DNA of 40,091 bases, from positions 1 to 40,091 of the forward strand of contig JAJPKL010000005.1 in NCBI GenBank assembly GCA_021323705.1, given 5' to 3'. Position numbers and translations under genes: made by a program. The stretch's first letter is position 1. Each line of letters opens with the position of its first letter. Of the stretch, positions 14,565 to 23,117 are shown piece after piece. The notes below the pieces were generated by a model, which saw only the letters and a program-made list of their open reading frames with translations, ran no database searches and had not been told where the DNA came from. This DNA comes from Nitrososphaerota archaeon (GTDB lineage: Archaea; Thermoproteota; Nitrososphaeria; Nitrososphaerales; Nitrosopumilaceae).

Positions 14565-15101
14565 TCAAACCATAATTTCGGTAGGGCGCTCTGCATCGAC
14601 CTTGAATGTAGACTTGAATGAGAACTTGGTCTGGGTTGAAGATGATTTTGTAAACGCCATGTCAAGTAAAAAGTCGCGGCCAAGAAAAGATGTGCATCCG
14701 AGGTCTTTTTTGACACCTCTTGAAACAAGGCCGTCAACTGACTCTTTTATCTTTTGTAACTTTTCTATTCGTGATTTTACGTCTTCCAAAGCCTTGAAGC
14801 AAATCTCAAGTTCGCCCTTTAGACCAATTCCATCATAGATGAAGACTCCTCCCATGTCGTGCCAGTTGCCTTTTTGGTCTTTCTTCTTGACTGGTTTTTT
14901 CTTTTTTGGGTCGCTAGGTTCTGCAATTTTTTCTCGAAGGTCTGAGAGGTCTGCCTCATTTGTTGTATCGTTTGCCCTGAGTTTTTCTCCTATTGTCTTT
15001 GAATATTCCTCTGATCTTCGTTTTAGATCTTCAAGGTCTTTTTCCAGTGCAGATTTGAAGGCCATGACATTTCGAAATGACATTATTTTTCCTTCTTCCA
15101 T
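14565..15101 (-). CDS. Unknown coiled-coil protein, pilus region
   Basis: A 178-residue protein. The N terminus is a long charged helix (FKSALEKDLEDLKRRSEEYS), followed by a lysine-rich patch (PKKKKPVKKKDQKG), then a second helical part and a C terminus rich in Ser/Thr/Phe. It starts 3 bp after the 15105 gene ends, so the two are translated from one message. ATG 15083 is a possible alternative start because AGAAGGA precedes it. No family is recognised. An assembly or scaffold role for the pilus cluster is only a guess. Confidence 0.65.
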   Translation of the reverse strand: MEEGKIMSFRNVMAFKSALEKDLEDLKRRSEEYSKTIGEKLRANDTTNEADLSDLREKIAEPSDPKKKKPVKKKDQKGNWHDMGGVFIYDGIGLKGELEICFKALEDVKSRIEKLQKIKESVDGLVSRGVKKDLGCTSFLGRDFLLDMAFTKSSSTQTKFSFKSTFKVDAERPTEIMV

Positions 15102-15104
15102 ATT

Positions 15105-15599
15105 TTAGCTACCTGCCTTCTCAAAGTGAAGTGACTCGTTTCCTATTATCATCTCTTCCGCGTTAGTTCCTGGAAGCCGCTTTAGTGCCTTGGTGCTTTC
15201 TCGCAAAAATGATAACTTTTTGCTCTTTGAAATTCTGTCTGATCTTGCCAAACTGATTACCTGTGGAATGGCATACTGCAAAACTTTGGACGCTTCATCT
15301 AAGGTAAGTTGGTCAAATCTTTTTTGCTCTGATTTGTAATCTGGCTTTATTATAATTATATCCAAAACTGGTGTCAGCGTAGCTCTAGAGTTTTCTGGAA
15401 GATTTAGGAGACGAGGATCCAAATCGATAGAAAAGCCAAGGTAAGCAGTGATTATTTTTAGTGAATTGTACAGGTCGTCTGTGACATTTGCTTTTTCTTT
15501 TTCTAGTTCGTAGACTTGGACTGCCTCGTCGACTAGCTCTTCCATAGACCTTACTGCAGTGGCTAGTTCATCGTCGCCTACGTTAGCTTCCGCTGACAT
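15105..15599 (-). CDS. Unknown protein, partner of the 14565 gene
   Basis: A 164-residue acidic soluble protein, helical at the N terminus (SMEELVDEAVQVYELEKEKA), with a hydrophobic strand VLDIIIIKPD in the middle and a basic helical tail. No motif is recognised. It has its own upstream AT-rich promoter-like sequence (TTTATCTAAAAAG on minus, near 15617-15630), so it and the 14565 gene may form a two-gene operon downstream of the pilin genes. Confidence 0.65.
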   Translation of the reverse strand: MSAEANVGDDELATAVRSMEELVDEAVQVYELEKEKANVTDDLYNSLKIITAYLGFSIDLDPRLLNLPENSRATLTPVLDIIIIKPDYKSEQKRFDQLTLDEASKVLQYAIPQVISLARSDRISKSKKLSFLRESTKALKRLPGTNAEEMIIGNESLHFEKAGS

Positions 15600-15732
15600 T
15601 ATATCAAAAATGGGTCTTTTTAGATAAAGAAGGTGTGTATGTAATTTGAAGTTACAATCGCTGATTCATAAAAACAGAAACAGATGATAACGTACAGACA
15701 CAGGTTGGTCTAGACTGGCTTGTCAACTTTGA

Positions 15733-17049
15733 TTAGCTTGAGAGAACTGCTACAAACGGTATGTTTTGTCCATATTGAATAGTATTTTGGGTTTGAGAGT
15801 TTACAAATTTGCCGAAAAGAAGCAGAAATCCGTCATAGCCATGTTGAGATTGTAAATTGGCCGTATTTGTTCCTCCTTTAGATACCCCGGTAGCTCCAAA
15901 GTAAACAGTAACTGTGCCTCCTCCATGAGGTATTTCTAAACAATAATCTCCACTACCACCACAATATGCGCCAAGAGTGATAGGGGTAGAAAGATTAACA
16001 GAATTTACTATGTAGAATGGTTGATTGTTGACACCATTGCCATTAGAAGTATCTTCAAGCCAAAAGAATGATTGTTTGGAGATATAAAAATCGCTAGTGG
16101 CGTTATTATTAGTTATTCTTAACGAGAACGCAATAGGATTGGTACTTGGAACCTGCCATCCTGTACTCCAACTATTGCCTTCAGTAAATTCAAATTGTGT
16201 ATAATTCATTGTTAACGTTCCAGCATACACTGCGTAGTTACTTGTGCTTAACTGTACCACTGTTACTGTTGCTGTTGCTTGTACTGTTTGCGAATATCCA
16301 TTTTGCAGTGGTTTTGTTAGCTTAAACGTACATGTGTCACCACCTGCGCCTGAGACCTTGACATTCCATGTAAAGACAGCAGTGCTTCCAGGCGCTAACA
16401 TGTTGTATTTGGGTGGACTTACTGTACTTGCTATACATTGAGCAGTACCAGATCCGGTATATGTGGGAGATGGTAAAGATGAAGGAGTAATGTTGGTTAG
16501 GGCGCCTGTACTATTGTTGGTTACTATCATGGTCAATGTTGTGTTAAATCCTCCTGCCACAGTTGCAGGAAAGAACATCAACTGAATATTTAATGGCGAT
16601 GCATTAGCTGAATTCATACTGAACTGTTGAGTATTTCCTCTAGATGTTACCAATTTGACATTATACGAATTTGCCGCATTGATGTATACTGGTATGTTTT
16701 GTCCTACATTTGTCAACACTCCACCTGTGGAAGCAAAACTATTTGTTGGCATATAGCTATTGACCCAGTCTGTTGTGCTAGTATTCTGAATCCATATCTT
16801 TGTGAATTGGATGGGAAGACTACCAGTATTTGCAACTGTAATGTTCAGTTTTCCATTTGGTATTGTTACACTTGATATCTGAAACTTTTCTTTGTCCACA
16901 TCAGTTAGTTGCTGATTTTTTGTAAGGACTGATTGGTTAAAGTTGTTTAAAATTCCCATGCTGTATGAGATGTATGTTATAGTAGTTGTTAGTGCGATTA
17001 TGGCAAACACCATTCCTACCACGCTGCTGATTGCTCTTCTAGATTTCAT
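15733..17049 (-). CDS. Large pilin-like protein with class III signal
   Basis: A 438-residue secreted protein. The N terminus MKSRRAIS has the archaeal class III signal motif R5-A6 followed by I7-S8, then a hydrophobic helix (about 7-32) as in type IV pilins, which a PibD/ArlK peptidase would process. The rest is Thr/Ser/Asn-rich and beta-like, with possible Ig-like folds and many N-x-S/T sites. The frame extends 26 codons further up, but ATG 17049 overlaps the stop of the upstream pilin gene as ATGA, which fixes the start. It is much larger than a usual pilin and may be a minor or tip subunit. Confidence 0.82.
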   Translation of the reverse strand: MKSRRAISSVVGMVFAIIALTTTITYISYSMGILNNFNQSVLTKNQQLTDVDKEKFQISSVTIPNGKLNITVANTGSLPIQFTKIWIQNTSTTDWVNSYMPTNSFASTGGVLTNVGQNIPVYINAANSYNVKLVTSRGNTQQFSMNSANASPLNIQLMFFPATVAGGFNTTLTMIVTNNSTGALTNITPSSLPSPTYTGSGTAQCIASTVSPPKYNMLAPGSTAVFTWNVKVSGAGGDTCTFKLTKPLQNGYSQTVQATATVTVVQLSTSNYAVYAGTLTMNYTQFEFTEGNSWSTGWQVPSTNPIAFSLRITNNNATSDFYISKQSFFWLEDTSNGNGVNNQPFYIVNSVNLSTPITLGAYCGGSGDYCLEIPHGGGTVTVYFGATGVSKGGTNTANLQSQHGYDGFLLLFGKFVNSQTQNTIQYGQNIPFVAVLSS

Positions 17050-17567
17050 GGTGGCGCCGCCTGTGTTGTGTATACAGAACCCCTTGCTGTAGTAACGGTA
17101 ATAGTATCTGGACTCTTGCTCTTCCACTGTGTAGTGGCAGCAAGCTGTGCTGATACAGTATAGGAAGTTTGTGGTAAAATGTTAGCAGGCAAGGTAGTGC
17201 TCTTTGCAAATTGGTTTATGGTAGTACCATTGACCTGAATCTGATTAACTGTAATACCAAGAGTTCCAGTGTTGGTTAGTGTTACATTTATGACATTATT
17301 GCCATTAGGTGAAGCACAGTTAGAACAAAATACGATATTCTCAATGACCAAGCTTTCAGAGATTTTATTTGTAGCATTAGACGCTGTAGTAGATAAACCG
17401 ATTTCAAAAACTTTGAGATTGCCGTTTGACCAAGCAACCAGTGCACTGCCAAGAACCGCAACAGTACTTAACATCAATGCAGTTGTTACAACTGTAGTTA
17501 GACCTCGTCTATCGGAAAATCCAAATTTTGTTAGACCATTTTTATTAGATCTGATGATACCAATCAT
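17046..17567 (-). CDS. Pilin-like protein with class III signal
   Basis: A 173-residue type IV pilin-like protein. The signal motif R21-G22 followed by L23-T24 precedes a hydrophobic helix (about 23-47, VVTTALMLSTVAVLGSALVAW). The mature part is short and strand-rich, with a CxxC (FCSNCAS) that could bind metal or form a disulfide. It is coupled to the 438-residue pilin by an ATGA overlap and follows the SecB-like gene by 4 bp, so the three genes form one operon. Archaellins share this N-terminal plan, but the real archaellum operon is elsewhere in the window. Confidence 0.83.
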   Translation of the reverse strand: MIGIIRSNKNGLTKFGFSDRRGLTTVVTTALMLSTVAVLGSALVAWSNGNLKVFEIGLSTTASNATNKISESLVIENIVFCSNCASPNGNNVINVTLTNTGTLGITVNQIQVNGTTINQFAKSTTLPANILPQTSYTVSAQLAATTQWKSKSPDTITVTTARGSVYTTQAAPP

Positions 17568-17571
17568 ATTG

Positions 17572-18108
17572 CTAAACCGTGTGTATTTTTTGTTCCTGAA
17601 CTAGAGATTCTGGAGTTTCAAGCTCAAAATCTGATTGTTTTTCAGCATCTGCAAGACTATCAACTGATTTTGCATCGTCGTACCTCTGCATCTCTACATG
17701 TTTCTCCTCTGGTTGTTCTAAAGAGGGAGTTGCTTCACGCTGACTAGTCTTGGCAATATCTGCTAATTTGTATGCAGGACACGGTATCTGCATAGTCTTT
17801 GATGTTATGTACAAGTATGGAAAGATCTCTTGGTACATGGCATTTACCACGCGTGGTATGTTTTTCTCATCGTTACCAAGATGGTTTGATATCTCTTGCC
17901 GATTTCCGTATACCGTGGTAAATCCATCCATGCTTATCTTTACATTGGTTGGATTTGAGAGCAGGACAAATTTGTATTTCAGCCTGACATGGTCTTCCTC
18001 ACTTTCCACCTCGTCTATTGAGGCTTCAATATCGTATTTTGTAAAGAAACTATGTTCGTCTTTTAGCTTTGTTACCGAAAATGAGTTGATCTCTACCTTC
18101 TGGTGCAT
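17572..18108 (-). CDS. SecB-like protein, first gene of the minus pilus arm
   Basis: A 178-residue cytosolic protein. Residues about 1-115 show the order of strands and helices of the SecB fold, ending in PRVVNAMYQEIFPYLYITSK...MQIPCPAYKLADI. This recalls the SecB end [25 protein letters not shown]. The tail (115-178) is acidic and low in complexity. SecB keeps secreted proteins unfolded before export. A SecB-like chaperone 4 bp from two pilin genes could hold pilins. The similarity is judged by eye, and structure prediction would be needed to settle it. Confidence 0.5.
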   Translation of the reverse strand: MHQKVEINSFSVTKLKDEHSFFTKYDIEASIDEVESEEDHVRLKYKFVLLSNPTNVKISMDGFTTVYGNRQEISNHLGNDEKNIPRVVNAMYQEIFPYLYITSKTMQIPCPAYKLADIAKTSQREATPSLEQPEEKHVEMQRYDDAKSVDSLADAEKQSDFELETPESLVQEQKIHTV

Positions 18109-18203
18109 ATCGTATATCTTAAACGACTGTCAAAACTTAACATCCTGTCTGTAGTTTGATAGTACATATCACATATGATTAGATACGGTCCAACAAACAT
18201 CTC
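18109..18203. promoter_or_regulatory. Divergent promoter region of the pilus cluster
   Basis: This 95-bp AT-rich gap separates the minus arm (SecB-like protein, pilins) from the plus arm (MoxR ATPase, VWA protein, pilin, ATPase). AT-rich stretches near 18164-18183 and 18113-18127 could hold the two promoters. No clear operator palindrome was found. Confidence 0.4.
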
Positions 18204-19214
18204 ATGAATGACATCAGTAATGGTCTAGGCTCGAATATAAAGGAGGTCAGCACGTCAAAGGTAAATAACGAGAATTTTTCACTAAACATCCAGATATCAA
18301 AACTAAAGAGAGCAAACAGCGAACTTTCAAAAAACTATGACATCAAAAAATACCTAGATCCGTACAAATTTTCCTTTTCTTCCGAGATCTCAGAGCTCAT
18401 ACCAAAAGACACACCTCCCTATCTTGATAATGGGGAGCGTTACGTGGAAAGGATTGCAAGATCACTTGCCTTTTTCAAGCAATGTGCCCTAATAGGTCCA
18501 AGCGGAACCGGTAAAACTCACATAGTTTATCTTGTGGCTGAGCTTGGCGGATTGCCATTGTGGGAGATTAATTGTGGCCTGCAGACATCTGTCTTTGACC
18601 TCTTTGGCAGATATGTTGGCCTTGGCAAGGAAAACTGGATTGACGGACTGATTACGTCCTGGTGCAGGCACGGAGGGATACTGTATCTTGATGAGGCCAA
18701 CATGATGAAGCAAGATATTGCAACCAGACTAAACCCTATACTGGACCAGCGAGGCCACATGGTCCTAACCGAAAAAGACAACGAGGTAATTCCGCGTCAC
18801 AACGATGCCTTTTTGATAATAAGCATGAACCCCGTATCATCAGAGTTTGCAGGAACAAAACCGCTCAATGCCGCCATGCGAAGAAGGATGAGTGTTTGGC
18901 TGAATTTTGATTATATGAGCGTAGGACAGAAAATTGATGAAAAAGAGATTGATCTTGTGGAAAAGAAAGGTGGCATAAGCAGAAGCGATGCTGAAAAGAT
19001 AGTAAAGATTGGTGCAGAGTTGAGGATACACTACAAATCAGGCGAGATTCCTTATGGTCCGTCAGTTGGAGATCTGGTAAACTGGGCCAAATTGATACAT
19101 GATGGCACTACACTGAAAGAAGCGGCTGAGGAGACAATAGTTGCACTCACAAGCGACGATCTTGATGTTCAAGACATGGTTCGAAAAATAATTCGTAAAG
19201 TAGCTGGGTCTTGA
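18204..19214 (+). CDS. MoxR-type AAA+ ATPase
   Basis: A 336-residue AAA+ protein of the MoxR/CbbQ/NorQ group. Walker A is GPSGTGKT (98-105), Walker B ILYLDEA (159-165), sensor 1 SMNP (207-210), and an arginine finger is likely among R226-R228 in AAMRRRMS. These ATPases work with VWA proteins to remodel or activate target proteins, as NorQ/NorD and CbbQ/CbbO do for metalloenzymes. The partner VWA gene overlaps its last 4 bp (TTGA). Here the pair stands between pilin genes, so a target in pilus assembly is inferred. Confidence 0.88.
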   Translation: MNDISNGLGSNIKEVSTSKVNNENFSLNIQISKLKRANSELSKNYDIKKYLDPYKFSFSSEISELIPKDTPPYLDNGERYVERIARSLAFFKQCALIGPSGTGKTHIVYLVAELGGLPLWEINCGLQTSVFDLFGRYVGLGKENWIDGLITSWCRHGGILYLDEANMMKQDIATRLNPILDQRGHMVLTEKDNEVIPRHNDAFLIISMNPVSSEFAGTKPLNAAMRRRMSVWLNFDYMSVGQKIDEKEIDLVEKKGGISRSDAEKIVKIGAELRIHYKSGEIPYGPSVGDLVNWAKLIHDGTTLKEAAEETIVALTSDDLDVQDMVRKIIRKVAGS

Positions 19215-20794
19215 ATCTAGAAAAAAATGATGATTTTTTTGCATACGTGTATGATTTATTCAACGAGTTTGCACAGAAAAAGCCCGATCTTACAAATCTG
19301 AAATTTTCAAGAAAGATCAACTATCCTGCCATTAACCGTTTTCCAGAGCTATCCATCACAATACCATTGCCTAGATACAAAAATGGACTGTTCTATTTTG
19401 AAGGGTTTGTGTTTGAGGATACTTCCGCGCAGAGATGTACTCTCTGGACGCTTTTTCTAGCTTCGATTTACCACCTTGCAGCTCATGCGGCAGTCTCAAG
19501 ATATTGCATATATGAAAAATGGATGAAAAATAAAACCCGTGAAATCTGTATTGCAGTAATTGATTTTATCGAAGATTTGATTGCTGAAAAATACATTTCA
19601 TCAAATCATCCTGAAATTTGGAAGACCTTGACTGGGATAAATGACAAACTTGGTAAATTAGAAAATGACGTACCCAGGACGGCCAATCGCTACAAAAAGG
19701 TAGTACCCATGCTATGTGGTGTAAAAGATAGAAACATGCTAAACAAAATAATATTATCAATAAAACAGATAGGAAATGAAGCAAATTATGAAAGAAATCT
19801 AGTAGAAATTGCAGATTTGCTTTATAAAAACCGTCATTTGTTGCCTAAAAACAGACTGCCTTTCTGTGAACATGATGACACTACAAACATCATATCTACT
19901 AGAAAAAACATCCCGGAATTTGAACTTGATGACGAATTTCGAGAAATCGTATCCAGATTGGACGAATTATGGGAAACAAGCGAGCAGTCAAGGACTAGAC
20001 TTCTTAAACGGTATGAAAAATACCTGAAAGGTCTTCATTTTGATTCTATAGTGGTATCACAAGAAGATCTCCATGAGTTTACTAAAATTAGAGAAAAAAT
20101 ACTTCCGTTACTGCGAAGAATTAAACAACAAATACGAATGATTGTGAATTTAACCGATTCTCCAAAATTAGATCAGGTTGGACATGTAGACATGCAGATG
20201 GCAATTCAGTCCATTGCATCAAGAGGAAGAGTAGTTGAGGTTTTTGAAAGGTATGAAGACAGGAGAGTAGAAGAGGCTTGGGTGATCTTGATTGATAAAA
20301 GTGCAAGCATGCATTTGCGGTTTGATCATATCAAGGAATTTGCAATATGTGTTGCAGAGGCAGCAAACGAACTTGCTGGAAGGCCCGATGCATGGGCCAT
20401 GTACAGCTTTGACAACAACTTTCAGATTCTAAAAGATTTCAACGAGAGATATAATCAACGGGTCCAAGCAAGGCTTGGAGGTATGCAAAACAGCGGGTTG
20501 TCGTTGTTGCCTGATGCAATCGAACTATCATACAAGATACTTGCCTTGGACCCGCGAGAAAAGAAATTTCTTTTTGTAATTACTGATGGGCATCCTTCTG
20601 GTTATGAAAGAATTAATGAGCAGTTTTCAAAGATTGCAAAAAAAGTGGAAATGTCAGGAATAATCCTTGTTGCGATAGGTGTCTCGAAAGCCACATCCAA
20701 GAGATTTAAAAACAGCGCAAGAGGCACAGACCTAAAACAGCTTGTAGCCAAGTTCATTACTGCGTACAGGACTGCGTCGTCTTCTGATATGTAA
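19211..20794 (+). CDS. NorD/CbbO-like VWA-domain protein
   Basis: A 527-residue protein. The C-terminal VWA domain (about 354-525) has a complete MIDAS: D362-K-S-A-S366, the SLLPDAI segment, and D459 in FVITDGHP, so metal-dependent ligand binding is likely. The N-terminal half is helical and carries IDFIEDLIAEKYI, which resembles the ED/RxE helix region of NorD and CbbO. The start is TTG, overlapping the stop of the MoxR gene as TTGA. Translation is therefore coupled, as expected for a stable AAA+/VWA complex. The cellular target is unknown. Confidence 0.85.
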   Translation: MNLEKNDDFFAYVYDLFNEFAQKKPDLTNLKFSRKINYPAINRFPELSITIPLPRYKNGLFYFEGFVFEDTSAQRCTLWTLFLASIYHLAAHAAVSRYCIYEKWMKNKTREICIAVIDFIEDLIAEKYISSNHPEIWKTLTGINDKLGKLENDVPRTANRYKKVVPMLCGVKDRNMLNKIILSIKQIGNEANYERNLVEIADLLYKNRHLLPKNRLPFCEHDDTTNIISTRKNIPEFELDDEFREIVSRLDELWETSEQSRTRLLKRYEKYLKGLHFDSIVVSQEDLHEFTKIREKILPLLRRIKQQIRMIVNLTDSPKLDQVGHVDMQMAIQSIASRGRVVEVFERYEDRRVEEAWVILIDKSASMHLRFDHIKEFAICVAEAANELAGRPDAWAMYSFDNNFQILKDFNERYNQRVQARLGGMQNSGLSLLPDAIELSYKILALDPREKKFLFVITDGHPSGYERINEQFSKIAKKVEMSGIILVAIGVSKATSKRFKNSARGTDLKQLVAKFITAYRTASSSDM

Positions 20795-20827
20795 GCAAAA
20801 AAGACATACTAGATCAGATAACCCGGT

Positions 20828-20847
20828 TGTTACCAATTCTGGTAACA
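20828..20847. promoter_or_regulatory. Inverted repeat just before a pilin start codon
   Basis: TGTTACC (20828-20834), six bases AATTCT, GGTAACA (20841-20847): a perfect 7-bp inverted repeat ending 3 bp before ATG 20851 of the pilin gene. It could be a repressor site or an RNA hairpin that hides the ribosome entry region. No Shine-Dalgarno is visible before this ATG. Confidence 0.45.
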
Positions 20848-20850
20848 GAT

Positions 20851-21513
20851 ATGTTCCTTAAAACAAAGAACAGAAAGGCGCTCAGTGCTGTGCTGACCAC
20901 ACTGATCATCTTGGTGGCGTCAGTTGTACTTGGAACAGGCGTTGTACTATTTGGTACAAGTCTCTTCCAGACCAACTCCCAAAGTTCGGGTCTTGCCGTT
21001 CAAGGTGTTCATGTGTGGGTGAATGCAACTAAGGGCATAACTACAACCTATGCTTGGGGTGCAGCGGAGATAAGGAATAGCGGAGACAAAATACTGTCTG
21101 TAGATCAGATCAGTGTACGTGGTACACAAGTGCCATTTGCAAACTGGTATGTTGACAGTAGTACAAGCGATGTTACTCCTGCAAACTACCAATCTCAGTT
21201 GAACTACACGGGAACAACGGGTTCCAACGGAATGATGAAAACATACCTTGGGGCAGGTAGTTCTAGCAATTGTGCGACTGGTTTTAACTTCGCCATTAAT
21301 GAGTATGCTGGCACCAACTCGAATGCTCCAACACTATGCTTCGCACAAGCATCTGGACCAATCTCTTTGAAGCCAGGTGACAGAGCAATCGTCTACTTCC
21401 AAGTTCCAAATGGAGTCTTGAGCACCGTTGATGGTGGTTCAAATAGCAATGTTGCCATATACTCTGGTAGCGTAGGTTCGCCACAGTCAGTCACTATACA
21501 AGCCGAATCTTAG
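20851..21513 (+). CDS. Type IV pilin/archaellin-like major subunit
   Basis: A 220-residue protein with class III signal motif K9-A10 followed by L11-S12 (NRKALSAV) and a hydrophobic helix (about 11-36). The mature domain is rich in small residues, Ser, Thr and Asn, with two cysteines (near CATGFN and LCFAQ). Start is ATG 20851; the frame also opens at TTG 20827, but that lies inside the inverted repeat. It stands directly before the secretion ATPase, followed by a T-rich stretch, an arrangement that suits a highly expressed major subunit. Confidence 0.82.
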   Translation: MFLKTKNRKALSAVLTTLIILVASVVLGTGVVLFGTSLFQTNSQSSGLAVQGVHVWVNATKGITTTYAWGAAEIRNSGDKILSVDQISVRGTQVPFANWYVDSSTSDVTPANYQSQLNYTGTTGSNGMMKTYLGAGSSSNCATGFNFAINEYAGTNSNAPTLCFAQASGPISLKPGDRAIVYFQVPNGVLSTVDGGSNSNVAIYSGSVGSPQSVTIQAES

Positions 21514-21532
21514 GAGGGCCAAAAATGCCCAA

Positions 21533-21552
21533 ACCCCTTCTTTTTTATTTTT
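21533..21552 (+). terminator. T-rich terminator after the pilin gene
   Basis: The 3' half of the gap after the pilin stop is almost pure T (CTTCTTTTTTATTTTT), typical of archaeal termination. It lies immediately before the Shine-Dalgarno GGAGG (21553-21557) of the ATPase gene, so it may let some transcripts stop after the abundant pilin and some continue. Confidence 0.5.
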
Positions 21553-21564
21553 GGAGGATAACAA

Positions 21565-23112
21565 ATGAAAGATAATAAACAAAAACAAACAAGTGAGATT
21601 GAGAATTTTCTTGCAAGCCAGGTCATTGACGAAGAACAGACCCGTATTCCTTTGGGCTATGAGATTGTAAAAAATTATCCATTGCAGCCACCTTTTAGTT
21701 ATGCCAATATATTATACAATGCAGAAAAATCATCGTACCTCTATTTTGTAGATGAATCAAAACTTAATTCAGAAGAGACAGAAATATTTCAAAAATTATA
21801 TCGTCTCATTGAAGAAAGCTTAGAATCCCCATCTGGGCTGAAGAACAACCACAACTTTGATGACCAACTAAACATGGTCCTAAAGGACAACGAGAAGGTA
21901 TTTCTGAATAAATCAAGCACAAGCATGGAGAAGGTAAAGTACTACTTAAAGCGCGATGTAAACGGATTTGGCATCATAGACCCGCTGATGCACGATATCA
22001 GCATAGAAGATATCAGCTGCAGTGGAACTGACAAGCCAATCTTTGTCTGGCACAGAAACTATGACAGCATTCCAACCAACATACGATACGTATCGCATGA
22101 TATTCTTAACGCATTTGTATCAAGAATTGTTTTCAGAGCAGGAAAACACATCAGTTCTGCATTTCCAATCTCAGACCTTGCACTGCAGGGAAACCACAGA
22201 ATCTCAGTCCTTTACCAAAAAGAAGTGACTCCAAAGGGTACAAGCTTTACTATAAGAAAGTTCAAAGAAGACCCATATACGATAATTGACCTAATCAAGT
22301 TTGGTACAATAAATCTCTCAATTGCAGCCTATCTTTGGATGCTAATAGAACATAAGATGTCATTTATCATAATAGGTGCTACAGGCAGCGGCAAGACAAC
22401 AATACTGAACGCAATCACAGGTCTTGTCCATCCAGATTACAAAATTTTCTCAGTGGAAGACGTGGCTGAAATAAACATAAACCATGAGAACTGGTTTACA
22501 CTTGTTTCAAGAAGTGGCTTTGGGTTGGGAGGTGAAGGTGAGATTGGCATGTATGACTTGATAAGAGCAGGTGTAAGGCACAGGCCCGACTATATTGTAG
22601 TAGGAGAAATTAGGGGTTCGGAGGCATATGTAATGTTTCAGGCAATGGCAACAGGACATGGAGGCCTGTGCACAATGCACGCCGACAGCCTCGAGTCTGC
22701 AATAAAGAGATTGCAGCAAAAACCAATGGACATTCCACCTGCATATATATCACTTATGAACTGCGCCGTAGTAATCAAACGAGTAAAAGAAAATTCGACA
22801 GGGCAGAGCAGCAGGAGGGCCATTACAGTATCTGAGATTGCCTCTTCTGAGTCATCGCATGCGGCATTTTCATGGAATCCAAAGACTGACTACTTTGATG
22901 ATGACCTTAAAGAAAGCATTCTTTTCAAAAGAATGGCAGAGGCAACAGGGCGTGATCTTAGAGAAATAATGGCAGAATACCAAAAGCGAATCTCAATTCT
23001 AAAATGGATGCTTGAAAATGACATTCGCAATTACAAAAAAGTAGCCGAGATTGTAGGAAAGTACTATCGCGACCCAGACTCGCTAATGCAGAAGATGGAA
23101 ATAGGAGTCTGA
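21565..23112 (+). CDS. Type IV pilus assembly ATPase (GspE/TadA/ArlI family)
   Basis: A 515-residue secretion-superfamily ATPase that powers pilin insertion. Walker A is GATGSGKTT (271-279), the Asp box SVEDVAE (296-302), Walker B IVVGEIRG (344-351), and the His box TGHGGLCTMHA (363-373). The N-terminal domain (about 125-235) binds and caps the nucleotide site. A strong Shine-Dalgarno GGAGG lies 7 bp before ATG. Compared with the archaellum ATPase at 35327 it is clearly a different paralogue. Its partner membrane protein starts 5 bp downstream. Confidence 0.92.
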   Translation: MKDNKQKQTSEIENFLASQVIDEEQTRIPLGYEIVKNYPLQPPFSYANILYNAEKSSYLYFVDESKLNSEETEIFQKLYRLIEESLESPSGLKNNHNFDDQLNMVLKDNEKVFLNKSSTSMEKVKYYLKRDVNGFGIIDPLMHDISIEDISCSGTDKPIFVWHRNYDSIPTNIRYVSHDILNAFVSRIVFRAGKHISSAFPISDLALQGNHRISVLYQKEVTPKGTSFTIRKFKEDPYTIIDLIKFGTINLSIAAYLWMLIEHKMSFIIIGATGSGKTTILNAITGLVHPDYKIFSVEDVAEININHENWFTLVSRSGFGLGGEGEIGMYDLIRAGVRHRPDYIVVGEIRGSEAYVMFQAMATGHGGLCTMHADSLESAIKRLQQKPMDIPPAYISLMNCAVVIKRVKENSTGQSSRRAITVSEIASSESSHAAFSWNPKTDYFDDDLKESILFKRMAEATGRDLREIMAEYQKRISILKWMLENDIRNYKKVAEIVGKYYRDPDSLMQKMEIGV

Positions 23113-23117
23113 CAAGG

